Shown in pieces: positions 1 through 11,951 of a stretch of DNA of 64,000 nucleotides; within the stretch, counting starts at the first letter, position 1, and each line of letters starts with the position of its first letter. The stretch spans positions 165,786,333 to 165,850,332 of the forward strand of contig CM060681.1 of the NCBI GenBank assembly GCA_030686995.1, given 5' to 3'. The position numbers and the translations under genes are program-made. The notes under the pieces were generated by a model, which did no database searches, was not told where the DNA came from, and worked only from the letters and a program-made list of their open reading frames with translations. Source of the stretch: Artemisia argyi. Taxonomy: Eukaryota > Streptophyta > Magnoliopsida > Asterales > Asteraceae.

Positions 1-417
1 TCTTTGAGTTGGCATTGATTTATAAATATTAAAGGCTTGTACATTGACATTTGAAAGAAAAATTGGAAAAGAAAAACAATAAATGACATAATTCACATCT
101 ATATAATAAGACACTTAACAGCTAATCATCACTCGATAGAACCACACTAATTTGTTTCGAGATTACCATTAAGTATGCAATTCACTAATTTGTAATATAT
201 GTAATTTTGCATTTAGTTATGTTAGGTTGCTGAAGGTTGGGAAGTTGTTGATGTAACTAATTCTGTAATGATATATTAGGAAATTATATGGCAACATTGA
301 AAGTCAATTCTGATATGTAATTTCAATAATATTTAAGGGTATTTAAGTAATTTACTTGTGCTAAAATTTTAACAATTTAACAATGGTATACATGTTCTAT
401 ATGTAGTATAGAGATGT
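1..417. other. Unassigned AT-rich sequence
   Basis: This stretch holds no convincing ORF, terminal repeat or family motif. It lies immediately left of a Sirevirus-type LTR start (TGTTGGCATAAAT at 418) and is probably older repeat or intergenic DNA. I see nothing else in it. Confidence 0.5.
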
Positions 418-1081
418 TGTTGGCATAAATATTACGATATTTAATCTAAACATCCTCTTCATGTTTTGACGATGACAAAGATGTAAGTTATAACACATAA
501 CCTAAAGTACTTATGTTACTCGTGATCACAAATCATCTATGCATTCATACGACAACATCTCTCGACGTCTTAAGTATGCTTCAACAACAAATAAGTTTGC
601 ATCGAACACTTAATCACTTAAGGTATGAATAAACAAAATGTCTAATGCATTTTATGATCAAATGAACATTTTCTTAATCACTATAATTTTTATAAAATGT
701 TACAAACATTTTATATCTTCTACAAAATCATTTTTGGTAAATAAAGAAAAATGTTTAATCCATAATAAATATATGAATTCAAATTTTCAATCAAAAATGG
801 CGAAAATGTTCCAGAAAAACCTTCCCCAGAAAAAGATAAGTCTGAAGACCGTTGGAGCTGGGCGGCCCCCTTAATATTTAAGGGGATCGGCCACTAATTA
901 AGGGGACCAGCCCCGCTCCTCAAGTCCTCATACTTGCCTATAAATACTGGACTATTCATGGGCTTTTTCCTAACCTTTTACACTCAAAACTTTCAGTCCA
1001 AATCTATCTTAAACCTCTTTCTAAATTCTTTGATCATGTAATCATAAAGTTTTGTTTCTAATTGATTTAATCTTAATTCCA
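418..1081 (+). mobile_element. Sirevirus-type LTR 'A', left part (U3)
   Basis: The segment starts TGTTGGCATAAATATTACG, homologous to the LTR start behind a polypurine tract at 22338. It contains a GC-rich palindromic cluster (GGCGGCCCCCTTAA and AAGGGG forms, 858-916) and a TATA box (TATAAATAC, about 939). The LTR is cut at 1081 by an Athila-type insertion and resumes at 11952. Its sequence is collinear with the antisense solo LTR at 2437-4160, so both belong to one Ty1/copia Sirevirus-like family. No internal region attached to this LTR was recognised. Confidence 0.75.
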
Positions 1082-1275
1082 TGATGACGTCAAATTTACC
1101 CATGATTTAAGTGTTAATTTCCCCCTAAAATGCTCATCTTTTCTATTTATATGAAGAATATATACTCTTATTTCTTCCTATTTTGATTTCAGGGTAAAGA
1201 TTAGTAAAAGAACGAACATACGCGGAATGGAAGGACTTTGGAGCAAATATGTGGAAATTATAGATTCTGCACTCA

Positions 1276-1644
1276 TTACGGCGTAGAGGTTCATCTACCT
1301 ATGCCGTAGCAAGGCTTTATGAAGATTACGGCGTAGAGGTTCATCTACATACGCCGTAAGAAGGAATTTATGAAGACTACAGCGTAGCCCATCCACTGGC
1401 TACGGCGTAGAAGTCCACTAAAGGGCTCTACGGAGTAAGCAACTCACCAGCTACGACGTAGGCCCCAATTTGAGGCAGTGAAGAACTAACGAGGCCAAGG
1501 AAGAAGTTACGGCGTAGCAACCCTAACAACTACACCGTAGAAAGTATCTTATCAAGACATTACGCCTGTAGCACTTGATCAAGCTACGGCGTAACACAAA
1601 TTTACAAGGATATGGCGTAGCAATCCAATCAGCTACGCCGTAAC
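1276..1644 (+). promoter_or_regulatory. TACGGCGTA palindrome array in U3
   Basis: About 14 copies of the 9-bp near-palindrome TACGGCGTA/TACGCCGTA, some with one or two changes, occur in about 370 bp. They end about 10 bp before the TATA box CCTATAAATACC (about 1650). The copies are irregularly spaced (about 20-55 bp) and embedded in otherwise non-repetitive sequence. The array is repeated at 10538-10910 in the 3' LTR, and a smaller cluster lies inside the element (8330-8445). An enhancer or factor-binding role is inferred. Confidence 0.8.
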
Positions 1645-2436
1645 AAAGTGGGGCCTATAAATACCAGCCCTAATTCTGAGTTTATTAATTCACTTTTCAC
1701 CACACAGAAGTTGGGAGAAACACATGGAGCAGGAGGAACGAAGTTCTAGCCTCATAGAAGTCATTTCCAAGAGAGGATTCACACACCAATCATAAGTTTA
1801 TTCATTCCCTTGTTTTGTATTCAATTCATGTTTACTTTTGTAATAATACAATCTTGTTTTACTGCAATTATGAATATGAGTGGCTAAACACCTCTTGGTG
1901 TTAACCTAGTTATGAAATTGTTATTGTTTTGATTTAGTTTTCTACGCATCTATTATCTATTGTTTGAATACTTTCATGGCGAGTCTTGGGACACTCTAGT
2001 TCCCATAGTCTTTAGTGTTGGTTGTTCCCTAGAGACTTTTGGAATTAACCCTAGGAAGCAAGTCGCTAGGGATGTGACTTGGTGACAACAATATCACCAT
2101 ACACTTGCGAATTAACCCTAGGACCACCTACCAATGCTATTCGCTTAACGGAGTTAGAGGGGTGTAAGATCTGACCATGCCACATCCGTTAGACTTGTCC
2201 ATGTTAGTAGAGGCACTTAATGACTCTTACATCTTGGTACTGATGAACCCAAGGCTTTATAATAGTTTTGGATAGGACAAGGTGTAGGATAGACGTAGGT
2301 GATTTAACCCTCTGATCCGAAATGAATTAAATCCCCAGACGATACGATAGGATGCACTTATAGGAAACTAATCAGAATAATAACAAGAGTAATAATTATG
2401 TTAGCACTATCTCTCTCTTATTGATTTTCTTCTATT

Positions 2437-4160
2437 TGTGGAAAACTAGAAGGGGGGGTTGAATAGTTTTGCGTCTTTTTCGTTTAATAAAAGTTCACTT
2501 TCAAAGAATTGATAATAATTTGTAAAAACCTTTGAAGCTAAAGTATAGATACAAATTAATTCACATATGTCACATAGATACTACTTATTTAAAGTGTTGA
2601 ATAGAAATTATAATTTCATATATCTCACTTGATTATAAGTTTGTATTTATATATGTATATGTGTTTTAATGATTGTATATACTTTTAATTTACTAATGTA
2701 TAATTAATGTTTTGAATGAAACCTAGTTTAATCTTTATGTGAAACCAATATATGCACAACACACACTAATAATAATGTACGAGAAGCAAGTAAGTAAATA
2801 TGTAAAGAATGAGAGTTGGAAAGATCAAACCGAGAGACAAAGGATTTATAGTGGTTCGGCTACAAGGACACCTTCCTTGCCCTACTCCACTCCCCGAGCA
2901 CCGAACTCGAGAGTTTTCTTCACTAAGTCAATAACCTCCCTTATGGCGGAGAAAACCGTACACACCAAATGCTTACACCAATTAACGACACAAAGCAAGA
3001 TGTCGAGTTCTAATCGTAGCTAGAACCAATCTCACACCAAATAACACACCACAACTTCTTCACACCTTTTACTTCTTCAATACGTCTTCACACCACGAGT
3101 ATCTTCACGCCTTCACAAAATACTTCACGACTTCAATGTCTTGCTACTTCACAACTTCAAAGCACCAATGTCTTCACAACTTCAAACCAATAATATCTTT
3201 GCACCTTCAAGCCACTAGAGTCTTCACAACTTTAGTCTACTAATGTCTTCAAGTCTTCTCCACTTGGAAGCTTCAATTTCTTCACTACTAGTTACTATTG
3301 CCACTCTATCCTATCTTCACTACTATCCAACACTACTTCTTCACTTCAAACTCCACTTCACACTTACAACAATTCTAGATTCTACAAGTAAATCTAGCAA
3401 ACTAATACATACACCTTATTCACCAAAATATGAAAGATCAACAAGATGAAACAAACAAACAACTTAGATAGCAAGATGATACTAAGTTGTAATACTTCTA
3501 ATAGAAGTATTCTTCTCTTTGCACTTGAGTGTTGAGGCTTGCATCACTTTGAAACAAAGATCAAAGTATATAAGATCAAAGGATTTTTAGAGGATGGAGA
3601 GGGATGTTTAGATCAGAAAGTTTTTAGTGCAAAAAGGTGAGAAAAATATGTGGAATGATCCAATATTTATAGGGCCAGAAAATACTGTTCTGGAGCGTGC
3701 CGGTCCCCTTAATTAGGGGGCGGTCCCCTTAATGATTAAGGGGGCCGCCTAGTATAATTAAGGGGGCCGCCCTCCTGAACGTTGGATTTTCTTGTCCTTT
3801 TGTGAGGGGAATTTTTCTGGATTAGATTTGCCATTTTTGGTTGAAAATTTGAATTCACAAATTTGTAATGAATAAAACTTATTCTTTTAATTCCAAAAAT
3901 GTTTTACAAAAGATATAAAATGTTTTGTGACATTTTATAAATATCTAGTAATTAACAAAAATGTTCCTTTGATCTTGTAATACATTAGACACTTTGTTTA
4001 TCCATACCTTAAGTGATTTAATGGTAAAGATGAGTATTTACTACTAAATACTTGTCTATGTCATAATCTTTGGTTTGATGAGTTTTCGTTTTGTGATTAT
4101 CAAAACATAGAGATATCGAAAGATATGAATAACGTTTTTAGTCATTTATTTATATCAACA
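2437..4160 (-). mobile_element. Solo LTR, Sirevirus-type, antisense, nested in Athila 5' LTR
   Basis: The plus strand reads TGTGGAAAACTAGAAGG at the left and TATATCAACA at the right. The insertion is flanked by CTATT at 2432-2436 and 4161-4165, and the uninterrupted site is present in the sister LTR at about 11698. Read on the minus strand it begins TGTTGATATAAATAAATG and ends TCTAGTTTTCCACA, the LTR end shared by the Sirevirus-like copies here. It contains a GGCGGTCCCCTTAA palindrome cluster (3700-3775) before a TATA box, and a GAAGT-rich minisatellite region. No PBS or interior remains, so it is a solo LTR. Confidence 0.93.
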
Positions 4161-4406
4161 CTATTTTATTTACTTGTCTTGTTATTTACTTTTATTAGTT
4201 TAATTAATCTTTCAACTCAAAACCCCCTTTTAAACGTGACACGAAACTTAAATAATTTCCATACACTTAGCTTTTGGGACGACCTCGGCTTTACCAACTA
4301 GCTATTCCCCACACGATCGGGTACACTGCCCGTTAGTGCATTAGGTAGACCTTAGGTAAACAAGACTATTATAAATATTAAAACCTGGTCAGTAAAACCT
4401 GCATCA

Positions 4407-4430
4407 AGTTTTTGGCGCCGCTGCCGGGGA
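4407..4430 (+). other. Primer binding site, Athila/Tat type
   Basis: TGGCGCCGCTGCCGGGGA at 4413-4430 follows the LTR end by six bases. The same PBS occurs at 55298 in the second Athila/Tat-type element, so both use the same tRNA primer class. Confidence 0.88.
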
Positions 4431-4512
4431 GCTATTAGGATTTTATTTAAGTTTTTAATTTTTGTTTTATTTTCTTTTCAATACTCACAGTTGTTTTCAA
4501 GTTTCAGGTGCC

Positions 4513-5793
4513 ATGGTAGAAATTTACATTGATAACCTCACACTTGAAGAATATTTGGCTCTTACATGAGAAGAGCAAGGGCCTTGTTTGGTTAAGCCAG
4601 CTATTGGGGATGACGTTCAGTTCGAAATCAAGAACCAATTCATAAGGAAACTGCGGAAAGACCCATTTTCAGGAAACAAGACGGAAGATGCTCACGAGTA
4701 CATTGACAATGTTCTTTACATTGTTAGTTTGTTCAACATTCCGGGAGTATCTCATGATGCGATAATGCTCAGAGTATTCCCGATGACATAAACCGGAGCA
4801 GCTAAGAGATGGATCAATAGGTTACCAGCAGGGACGGTGAACACTTGGGCTCTCTTGAAGAAACATTTCATCCAAAGGTATTGCCCTCCTTCAAGGATGG
4901 CAAAACAGCTTGAAGACATTCACAACTTCAAGCAAGACGGGGATGAAACATTGTACCAGGCTTGGGATAGGTACAATGATCTTTTGTACAAGTGCCCTAC
5001 TCATGATCTCAACAAGCAGCAAATGGTCAACATTTTCTACAAAGGGATCAACATCTCAACCCGCCAAATGCTAGACTCTCAGGGACCAATCCATGGAATG
5101 ACCCCTGCTCAAGCCTTAAAGGCTATTGAAGATATGGCGGACCACTCTGAAAAGTGGCACGAAGGTCGAAGTAGTAGGAGCATTGCTGGAAACTCGGATG
5201 GACTTACCCTAATGACCAACAAACTCGAAAGCTTGGGGCGTGACATGAAGAAGCTTAAAGAAAATGTCCACGCAACTCAAGTTGGTTGCGAGGTTTGTGA
5301 AGGACCCCATTTGTCTAAAGATTGCCCTTTGAACAAGGGCAATGGAAAAACAGAAGAAGTAAAATATGGGGAGAGTAGACCATTCCAAGGTTACAACAGC
5401 AACAGTTATCGTAAGAGGACGTCGGGATATAACTGACCACAATCCGAACTTGAGCAATCTATTCAAAGATATTTTGACGAGTCAGCTAAGAAGCAAATGG
5501 AACGGGAAGAATGGCTTAGAAGTTTTTAGGAAGGAACAACACTAAACCTTAAAAGCCACGAGGAAACTATAAGAGGTCTTGAAGCCAAGATAGGGGTATT
5601 GACTAATCAAGTATCCAAGCAAGCAGGCAGTGAATGAGGAGAATGCTCTAAAAATTCTGAAGCATGTAAAGCTATATTTTCTAACAATGGTCAACCTCTT
5701 TACACTCCTTTCAGGTATTCTAATGAAGAGCTTGAATTTTTTGCTGAGCAAGGTGGGGAGGAATCTGACAATGAAGAGGATTTCGAGGAAGAA
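4513..5793 (+). pseudogene. Athila-type gag (Retrotrans_gag) pseudogene
   Basis: The gag frame opens at the ATG at 4513 and stays in one frame into the protease at 5794, broken by stop codons TGA 4567, TAA 4789, TGA 5434, TAG 5527 and TGA 5635. A Retrotrans_gag capsid-like region is visible between the stops (for example WALLKKHFIQRY and the FYKGI region). It ends in one CCHC zinc knuckle (CEVCEGPHLSKDC) at about residues 151-163 of the segment that starts at 4837. Gag would assemble the particle and bind element RNA. At least one stop (4567) probably arose by TGG to TGA, a G-to-A change. There are no frameshifts, so decay is by point mutation only. Confidence 0.88.
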
Positions 5794-6723
5794 ATGGACC
5801 TTTTCTCTTTGAATAATGATGAAGGAGAGGAAGTGAGACTAAATGCCACGTGCTCCGCACTAATTCAACATCAGTTGCCTCCTAAAGAAAAGGACCCAAG
5901 AAGTTTTATTCTCCCTTGTTCAATAGATAACTTGTTTATTAGTAACGCTTTAGCCGATCTAGGAGCAAGTATTAGTATCATGCCATTTTCTATGTACAAA
6001 CGTTTGAATTTGGGTAAAATTAAACCAGTTTGCATGACCATAGAAATGGCCGATAGAACAGTTAGTATCCCTAAAGGTATAGTCGAGAATGTATTGGTTA
6101 AAATTGATGAATTCACCTTTCCTGTTGATTTCTTCATACTAGACATGGATGAAGATAACGATTTACCAATTATCTTAGGACAACCTTTACTTGCCACTGC
6201 CCATGCCATAATTGATGTCTTTAATAAATTAATCTCTCTTACTTGTATTGAAAAAAAAATTGTTTTTAATATGGATGAAAGAGGGCAGTGTCATAAATTA
6301 GAAACTGTTTATGTCATCAATAATGGCAACATTAAAGAAAAGGAGTCTTCACACGAATTGACTGCACATGAAATGTTAACCCCTGATCAGGATAATTCGT
6401 CTAGTGATTTGGCGCAGGAAAGAGACCATGAGAAGAAGAGCTGTGACCCCTCCAACGTGTCACAAGGCATGAAGGGCAATATTCCTAATTCTTATGCTCA
6501 ATGCTCATCTAGCAAAAGAATTACTCCTATAAAAGGGAAGGAAGCTGAAAATGTCTTGGGGATGCTAGCCCAGCAAGAAATATATAACGAAGAAAGAGTA
6601 AGAAAATACCATTGGTGCGAGGCAATACCTGTCAACAATGAGGAATGGTACGATTTATGGGCATCATGCAACCCAAACGCCGATCTTTGTGATGGTGGAC
6701 ATGACGCGAATAGAGTAGGAAAC
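5794..6723 (+). pseudogene. Retroviral-type aspartic protease region, Athila/Tat type
   Basis: This open stretch continues the gag frame. It contains the aspartic protease active-site motif DLGAS at residues 55-59 and the downstream IILGQPLL flap-side motif at about 126-133, typical of Athila/Tat gypsy proteases that mature the gag-pol polyprotein. It continues past the protease into a Glu/Ser-rich linker and the first copy of a Cys/Trp-rich 66-residue domain (HWCE from 6610). Translation is cut at 6724 by a 455-bp solo LTR insertion, after which a stop is soon met. The domain is intact here, but the upstream stops mean it cannot be made from the gag start. Confidence 0.88.
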
Positions 6724-7178
6724 TGTAGGATCTACCCTTGATAGATCTTGAGCCTATGGATCGATAACTTACTAATGTAATCACTAGTAAAACTATATGG
6801 ACAATCTCTGTATGCTTGTATTAATGCGAAATATAAACACAAACAATATACTAAAACACTTTGATCCTCTATGGATCATTTTATTAATCACTAAGAATGT
6901 TTTTCAATACGTACAGAATACATTGATCATGGGTTCCTTTTATACTACAAGAAACCCTAACCTTTCTTACAAGAAACGAATAAATATTAAACTATAAAAG
7001 ATATTCTACATATCTTGTCCTAAAATAACAAACTCTATCCTACGGATTAACTATATCCGCAGAAACTATATCATCAGCAGAATCCTGATCATCAGCAGAA
7101 TCCGTATATGCTTCAGCAGAATCCTGTCAGCAGTATCCATCAGCAGAATCTATATGCTGACTTCAATAATTCCTAACA
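6724..7178. mobile_element. Small solo LTR (455 bp), nested in Athila coding region
   Basis: The sequence starts TGTAGGATCTACC and ends TTCCTAACA, flanked by GAAAC at 6719-6723 and 7179-7183. Removing it with one duplicate is consistent with restoring the reading frame, since 460 nt shifts the phase by one and the downstream frame is exactly so displaced. It carries several degenerate GCAGAATC repeats near the right end (about 7075-7150). No PBS or interior is attached. Family unknown: a short copia or TRIM-type LTR is most likely. Confidence 0.85.
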
Positions 7179-7183
7179 GAAAC

Positions 7184-8128
7184 GATAAACACTTTTGGAG
7201 TTCAACAAATGATGCTAAAAGAATATTGATAGAATGGGATAGAACCATGGTTTTTGACGATTGGGTTTGAATCGTCCATGGTAAATTCAGAAGAGATGAG
7301 AAACGGAAAATCTGGAATAATCTTATCAGTAAAGACAAGCCCGCCAAGTATATTTCACATGAAGAAGGTAGCAATCAGAGTCCTGCCTCATCACAGACAC
7401 AAATTAGTATAAGCAAAAAGACACATTGGTGCGAGCAGGTAAAAACCCGAGATATCAATGGAAGTAAAGCATGGGCATCTTGTGATCCCTATGAAGATGA
7501 GTGTAATGGAGGAACTAGCATTGTGAGAGTAAATGATGATGAGTACCTATGGTTTTCAACTAATGACAACCAAAGGAATGATTTGGAATGGGTTAATAAT
7601 TTAGGATTCGATGATTGGATTAAGATTAAGTATGGAAAAGTTGATGCTGTTACAAAAGAAAAGATTTGGATTGGATGTATGAGCCGGTCAAGTCTATGTG
7701 AATGTAAAGCCTACGAACACGAATACAATGAAACCATACAGGGTGATGAACAAAACCAGCAAAGAAAATAGACTAGTGAAGAGAGACCACAAAAAGATGG
7801 AACATCATCCGATGATGATGACATTGACGGGATTATGGATTACTTAGAATTACAAGGAACTAAGGGGTACACTGACCCTGACGATGAGAACTATGAACAA
7901 CAGCGGTGTAAACTGTTGGGATTACAATACAAGAAACCTCCGCCCATCATTGCAGAAACTTATGAGGTAACTCGATATCATTTAGGACCTGAAGAAAGAT
8001 TTTCGAAGGTACGAAGAATTGAGACCAAAGAATATTGTCGTACTGCTACAAATGTTGCATGGATAAGGCATAACATAGTAAGGGAGATGGACGAGCACGG
8101 GCAAATCCATCATCAACCGGCAGACTAG
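7184..8128 (+). pseudogene. Post-protease region with second copy of the HWCE-FDDW domain
   Basis: After the nested LTR the original frame continues to a TAG at 8126. It is broken by TGA 7268 and TAG 7769, the latter splitting the visible open segments 7523-7771 and 7835-8128. It completes domain copy 1 (ending 7267) and contains all of copy 2 (7424-7621). Both copies are exactly 66 codons and share HWCE, WASC, a later Cys then Gly-Gly, RV, STND, EW and FDDW. The tail includes an acidic DDDD stretch. In typical Athila elements reverse transcriptase would follow the protease; here nothing resembling it is present. Function unknown. Confidence 0.75.
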
Positions 8129-8329
8129 GCATGGCAGTGAGTCTAACTTAAAGACTCGATAATAAACAAATGTGCTCTTTTGGGAGACAACCTGAATTAT
8201 CCTTTTCCTTTTATTTTTCTTTATTTTGTTGGTTTGGTATATTTTGTAGTAATAATTTGCAGGTACTAGAGGAAGCATTGCTATGGGGAACTAATTTTTG
8301 GACTTTTGCACCAAGAAAAATTCTCCAGA

Positions 8330-8445
8330 CCTTTGCTACGGTATAGCTCCTCCATTGACTATGCCGTAGCAACCCCCAGGTGTCATTCTGGATAAATTTA
8401 GCAACTACGGCGTAGCACCCCATTTCAGCTACGCCGTAGCTACCT
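8330..8445 (+). promoter_or_regulatory. Internal TACGGCGTA palindrome cluster
   Basis: Four copies of the U3 palindrome (TACGGTATAG, TATGCCGTAG, TACGGCGTAG, TACGCCGTAG) occur within about 115 bp in the interior. They lie about 200 bp downstream of the coding stop and far from either LTR. Retention of the same motif in LTR and interior suggests a second regulatory module, as in the Sirevirus-like elements. Confidence 0.65.
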
Positions 8446-8564
8446 TCTGAACCTTAAAAATGCTTTTTATTTTACAAAACATTATTTAAACTTGTACGGA
8501 GTATTAGTTTTTAAATGAACTTTGTGGGTGTGTTCCCTGTAAACCCTCACATGACTTCACTCGT

Positions 8565-8584
8565 CCACTTGGGACACCAAGTGG
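8565..8584. other. Perfect 8-bp inverted repeat
   Basis: CCACTTGG, a 4-nt loop GACA, then CCAAGTGG. It would form a stable RNA hairpin in the 3' non-coding part of the element transcript. Confidence 0.6.
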
Positions 8585-10346
8585 TTTAAAAGGCTTGTTG
8601 CATATGCTAAATACAACCGTGATTCCAACGAAAGTGAGTTAGGTTTTTCTTTTTATTTTTCTTTTTCTTTTTAGGTTTTATGCTTTTGGTAGTTGTGTGA
8701 TTCCATGGAATTGAAGTTTGCTCATTAGGCGAAGCGAAGGCACATTTTTCAACATGATCCTTCTATCATTTTCAAGAGCGAATTTTAGGGAAGTTCTCGT
8801 TCTAATTCTACTTTTCCTCTTTATTTTTATTTCATGTACAAAAGGGACTTTGTACAACTCAAGTGGGGGGACAGGAGTAGAATTATTTACTTGAACTTTA
8901 TCTTGCCCCATTTTCTAGTTTATTTTGAAAAATTATGTCATTTTAAAACTTTTGACATGTTTTTCCGAACCTAACTAGAATAGACCTTAGCCGAGCACAT
9001 TAACCATTAATACCATGGTGAGGTTTAGCCTATTTCAGTTTCCCTTGTTTTACCCCAAATCCACCAAAATTATGAGTGTGCTGGTAGTTTGTAAACTTTA
9101 GAACTTGGATTTTACATCATTTTGAAACCATAGACGAGTAGTGTATTGAGATTTCTTGATACATTTGGAAGAAACTTTTTAAGAAGGCAATATTTTAGGA
9201 TTATCACCCAAATAACCTTTATGTGTGTGTTTATCGATTAGTCACATTGACTATTCGACCCTTGTGTTAAACCCTTTGTTGCACTCACCTTTAGTTCAAG
9301 ATACCCCTAGATACACCCTTTTGAGCCTATCCTTTCATTTCTTACCCATATTGTTTCGATACACCTATACACCTTAGCCTACCGCGTAGTCTTAGTTTAT
9401 GGTTGGGAAGTTGCCACTTGTTCTAGTTTGAGGTTCAAGTCAAGAGATTCAAGAATCACACCTACGTTGAAGACAAACCATTGAAGATAATGAGAAAACC
9501 CACTATTGTACATGTATTTATCATCCTAAGTGGGGGGATATGTTTATTGTATTAGTTATGAAAAAAAAATGTGAACTTCCGTATGTAGATATGTTGTCTT
9601 TGGTGCAACCTTGTATAGCACCGTAATAAGTGCTTTGAAGGAATTAGTATCGAAGAGGCCACTTCGGTCATATTTGAAGAATGAAGTTGTTGGTTCTTAA
9701 TCACCAACATGAAGACCAAGTGAGGTGCCCATCATGACGTCCTCTAATGGCACACACTTGTTACATGATCCAATTCTTGCATTTTGAAACTTGGACTTTG
9801 GATGAACGGAAAGTGGTAGCAACTCGGTTATAGGCTAAGACTATTTGCTTTCTTTTTCATTTTACACTATTATTGTACATCCCATGTCTTATCCTACCCT
9901 TTAGTTATGAATCATGCTTAGGTGAGGGATTTGAGCAGTCATTGGTGTCTTGCTCGGTGTTCCGGTCATGTACCATTGCCTTTTTCGCCTTTGCCGTAGT
10001 ATGTTAGTAACAACGCAACACCCAGAAGCCTTATATGTGTTCACCCAATATTGTCTTTAAGAATTGTTTCAACCTTAGCTCTAGTGGGAGAGATTTGTGT
10101 AACTGCCAAGCCTATGATAGAATACATTCTATGACTCTGCATTGAGTGATCACCCCAAAATTAACACTTAGATTAGGAGAGAGATGCGAGTGTTTGTTCT
10201 AATTTTGTGAGGTTTTCGACTTTGATATATTCTAGCATAGGGAGTTTTTAAATTCATATTCTCCAGTTTCTTGGGGGATATCTTTTTGAAACTTATTCTA
10301 ATAATGTCTACTTGAGGGCAAGTAGAGTTCAAGTGGGGGGATATTT

Positions 10347-11946
10347 GATGACGTCAAATTTACCCATGATTTAAGTATTAATTTCCCCCTAAAATGCGCA
10401 TCTTTTCTATTTATATGAAGAATATATACTCTTATTTCTTCCTATTTTGGTTTCAAGGTAAAGATGAGTAAAAGAACGAACATACGCGGAAATGGAAGGA
10501 CTTTGGAGCAAATATGTGGAAATTATGGATTCTGCACTCACTACGGCGTAGAGGTTCATCTACCTACACCGTAGCAAGGCTTTATGAAGATTACGGCGTA
10601 GAGGTTCATCTACCTACGCCGTAAGAAGGAATTTATGAAGACTACGGCGTAGCCCATCCACTGGCTACGACATAGAAGTCCACTAAAGGGCTCTACGGAG
10701 TAAGCAACTCTCCAGCTACGACGTAGGCCCTAATTTGAGGCAGTGAAGAACTAACGAGGCCAAGGAAGAAGTTACGGCGTAGCAACCCTAGCAACTACGC
10801 CCTAGAAAGTATCTTATCAAGACATTACGCCTGTAGCACTTGATCAAGCTATGGCGTAACACAAATTTACAAAGGATACGACGTAGCTATCCAATCAGCT
10901 AAGCCGTAACAAAGTCAGACCTATAAATACCAGCCCTAATTCTAAGTTTATTAATTCACTTTTCACCACACAGAAGTTGGGAGAAACTCAGGGAGCAGGA
11001 GGAATGAAGTGCTAGCCTCATAGAAGTCATTTCCAAGGGAGGATTCACACACCAATGATAAGTTTATTCATTCCCTTGTTTTGTATTTGATTCATGTTTA
11101 CTTTTGTAATAATACAATCTTGTTTGACTGCAATTATGAATATGAGTGGCTAAACACCTCTTGGTGTTAGCCTTGTTATAAAATTGTTATTGTTTTGATT
11201 TAGTTTTCTACACATCTATTATTTATTGTTTGAATACTTTCATGGCGAGTCTTGGGACACTCTAGTTCCCGTAGTGTTTAGCATTGGTTGTTCCCTAGAG
11301 ACTTGTGGAATTAACCCTAGGAAGCAAGTCGCTAGGGATGTGACTTGGTGATAGCAATATCACCATATACGTGCGAATTAACCCTAGGACCACCTACCAA
11401 TGCTATTCGCTTAACGGAGTTAGAGGGGTGTAAGATCTGACCATGCCGCATCCGTTAGACTTGTCCATGTTAGTAGAGGCACTTAATGACTCTTACATCT
11501 TCGTACCGATGAACCCAAGGCTTTATAATAGTTTTGGATAGGACAAGGTGTAAGATAGACGTAGGTGATTAACCCTCTGATCCGAAATGAATTAAATCCC
11601 CAGACGGTATGATAGGATGAACTTATAGGAAACTAATCAGAATAATAACAAAAGTAATAATTAGGTTAGCACTATCTCTCTCTCTCTTATTGATTTTCTT
11701 CTATTTTATTTACTTGTCTTGTTATTTACTTTTATTAGTTTAATTAATCTTTCAACTCAAAAACCCCTTTTAAACGTGACACGAAACTTAAATAATTTCC
11801 ATACACTTAGCTCTTGGGACGACCTCTGCTTTAATAACTAGCTATACCACACACAATCGAGTACACTGCCCGTTAGTGCATTAGGTAGACCTTAGGTAAA
11901 CGAGACTATTATAAATATTAAAACCTGGTCAGTAAAACCTGCATCA
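10347..11946 (+). repeat. 3' LTR of the Athila-type element
   Basis: This LTR is 1600 bp, uninterrupted and collinear with 1082-4406. It starts TGATGACGTCAA right after a polypurine tract and ends CCTGCATCA before the TTCCA target duplicate. The palindrome array lies at 10538-10910 and a TATA box at about 10921 (CTATAAATACC). Confidence 0.93.
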
Positions 11947-11951
11947 TTCCA

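Larger units (their letters stand above)
1082..4406 (+). repeat. 5' LTR of the Athila-type element (interrupted)
   Basis: It matches 10347-11946 along its length, apart from a nested solo LTR at 2437-4160. U3 contains a long array of TACGGCGTA-like palindromes followed by a TATA box at about 1652 (CCTATAAATACC). By eye the two LTRs differ at several percent of sites, so this insertion is not recent. Confidence 0.93.
8129..10346 (+). other. 3' non-coding interior of the Athila-type element
   Basis: The 2.2 kb contains no credible ORF. It holds a second TACGGCGTA cluster (8330-8445), a perfect hairpin (8565-8584) and three polypurine-like tracts of the form AAGTGGGGGGA at about 8864, 9530 and 10333. 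The last directly abuts the 3' LTR and is the probable plus-strand priming PPT. Confidence 0.7.
1082..11946 (+). mobile_element. Athila/Tat-type Ty3/gypsy element, non-autonomous
   Basis: The element is bounded by TGATGACGTCAA at the left and CCTGCATCA at the right, with a 5-bp target duplication TTCCA at 1077-1081 and 11947-11951. LTRs are 1082-4406 (about 1.6 kb once a nested solo LTR is subtracted) and 10347-11946 (1600 bp). PBS TGGCGCCGCTGCCGGGGA at 4413-4430 is the type used by Athila/Tat elements, usually attributed to tRNA-Asp. The interior encodes a broken gag, a retroviral protease and a duplicated domain. No reverse transcriptase or integrase motif was seen, so the copy depends on helpers. 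It sits inside LTR A. Confidence 0.93.

Noticed and set aside
638..874. 78-codon ORF
   Set aside because: It lies in the U3 of LTR A, crosses the palindrome cluster and is not conserved in related LTRs.
3243..3449. Leu/Ser/Thr-rich ORF
   Set aside because: It is produced by the antisense CTTCA minisatellite of the solo LTR.
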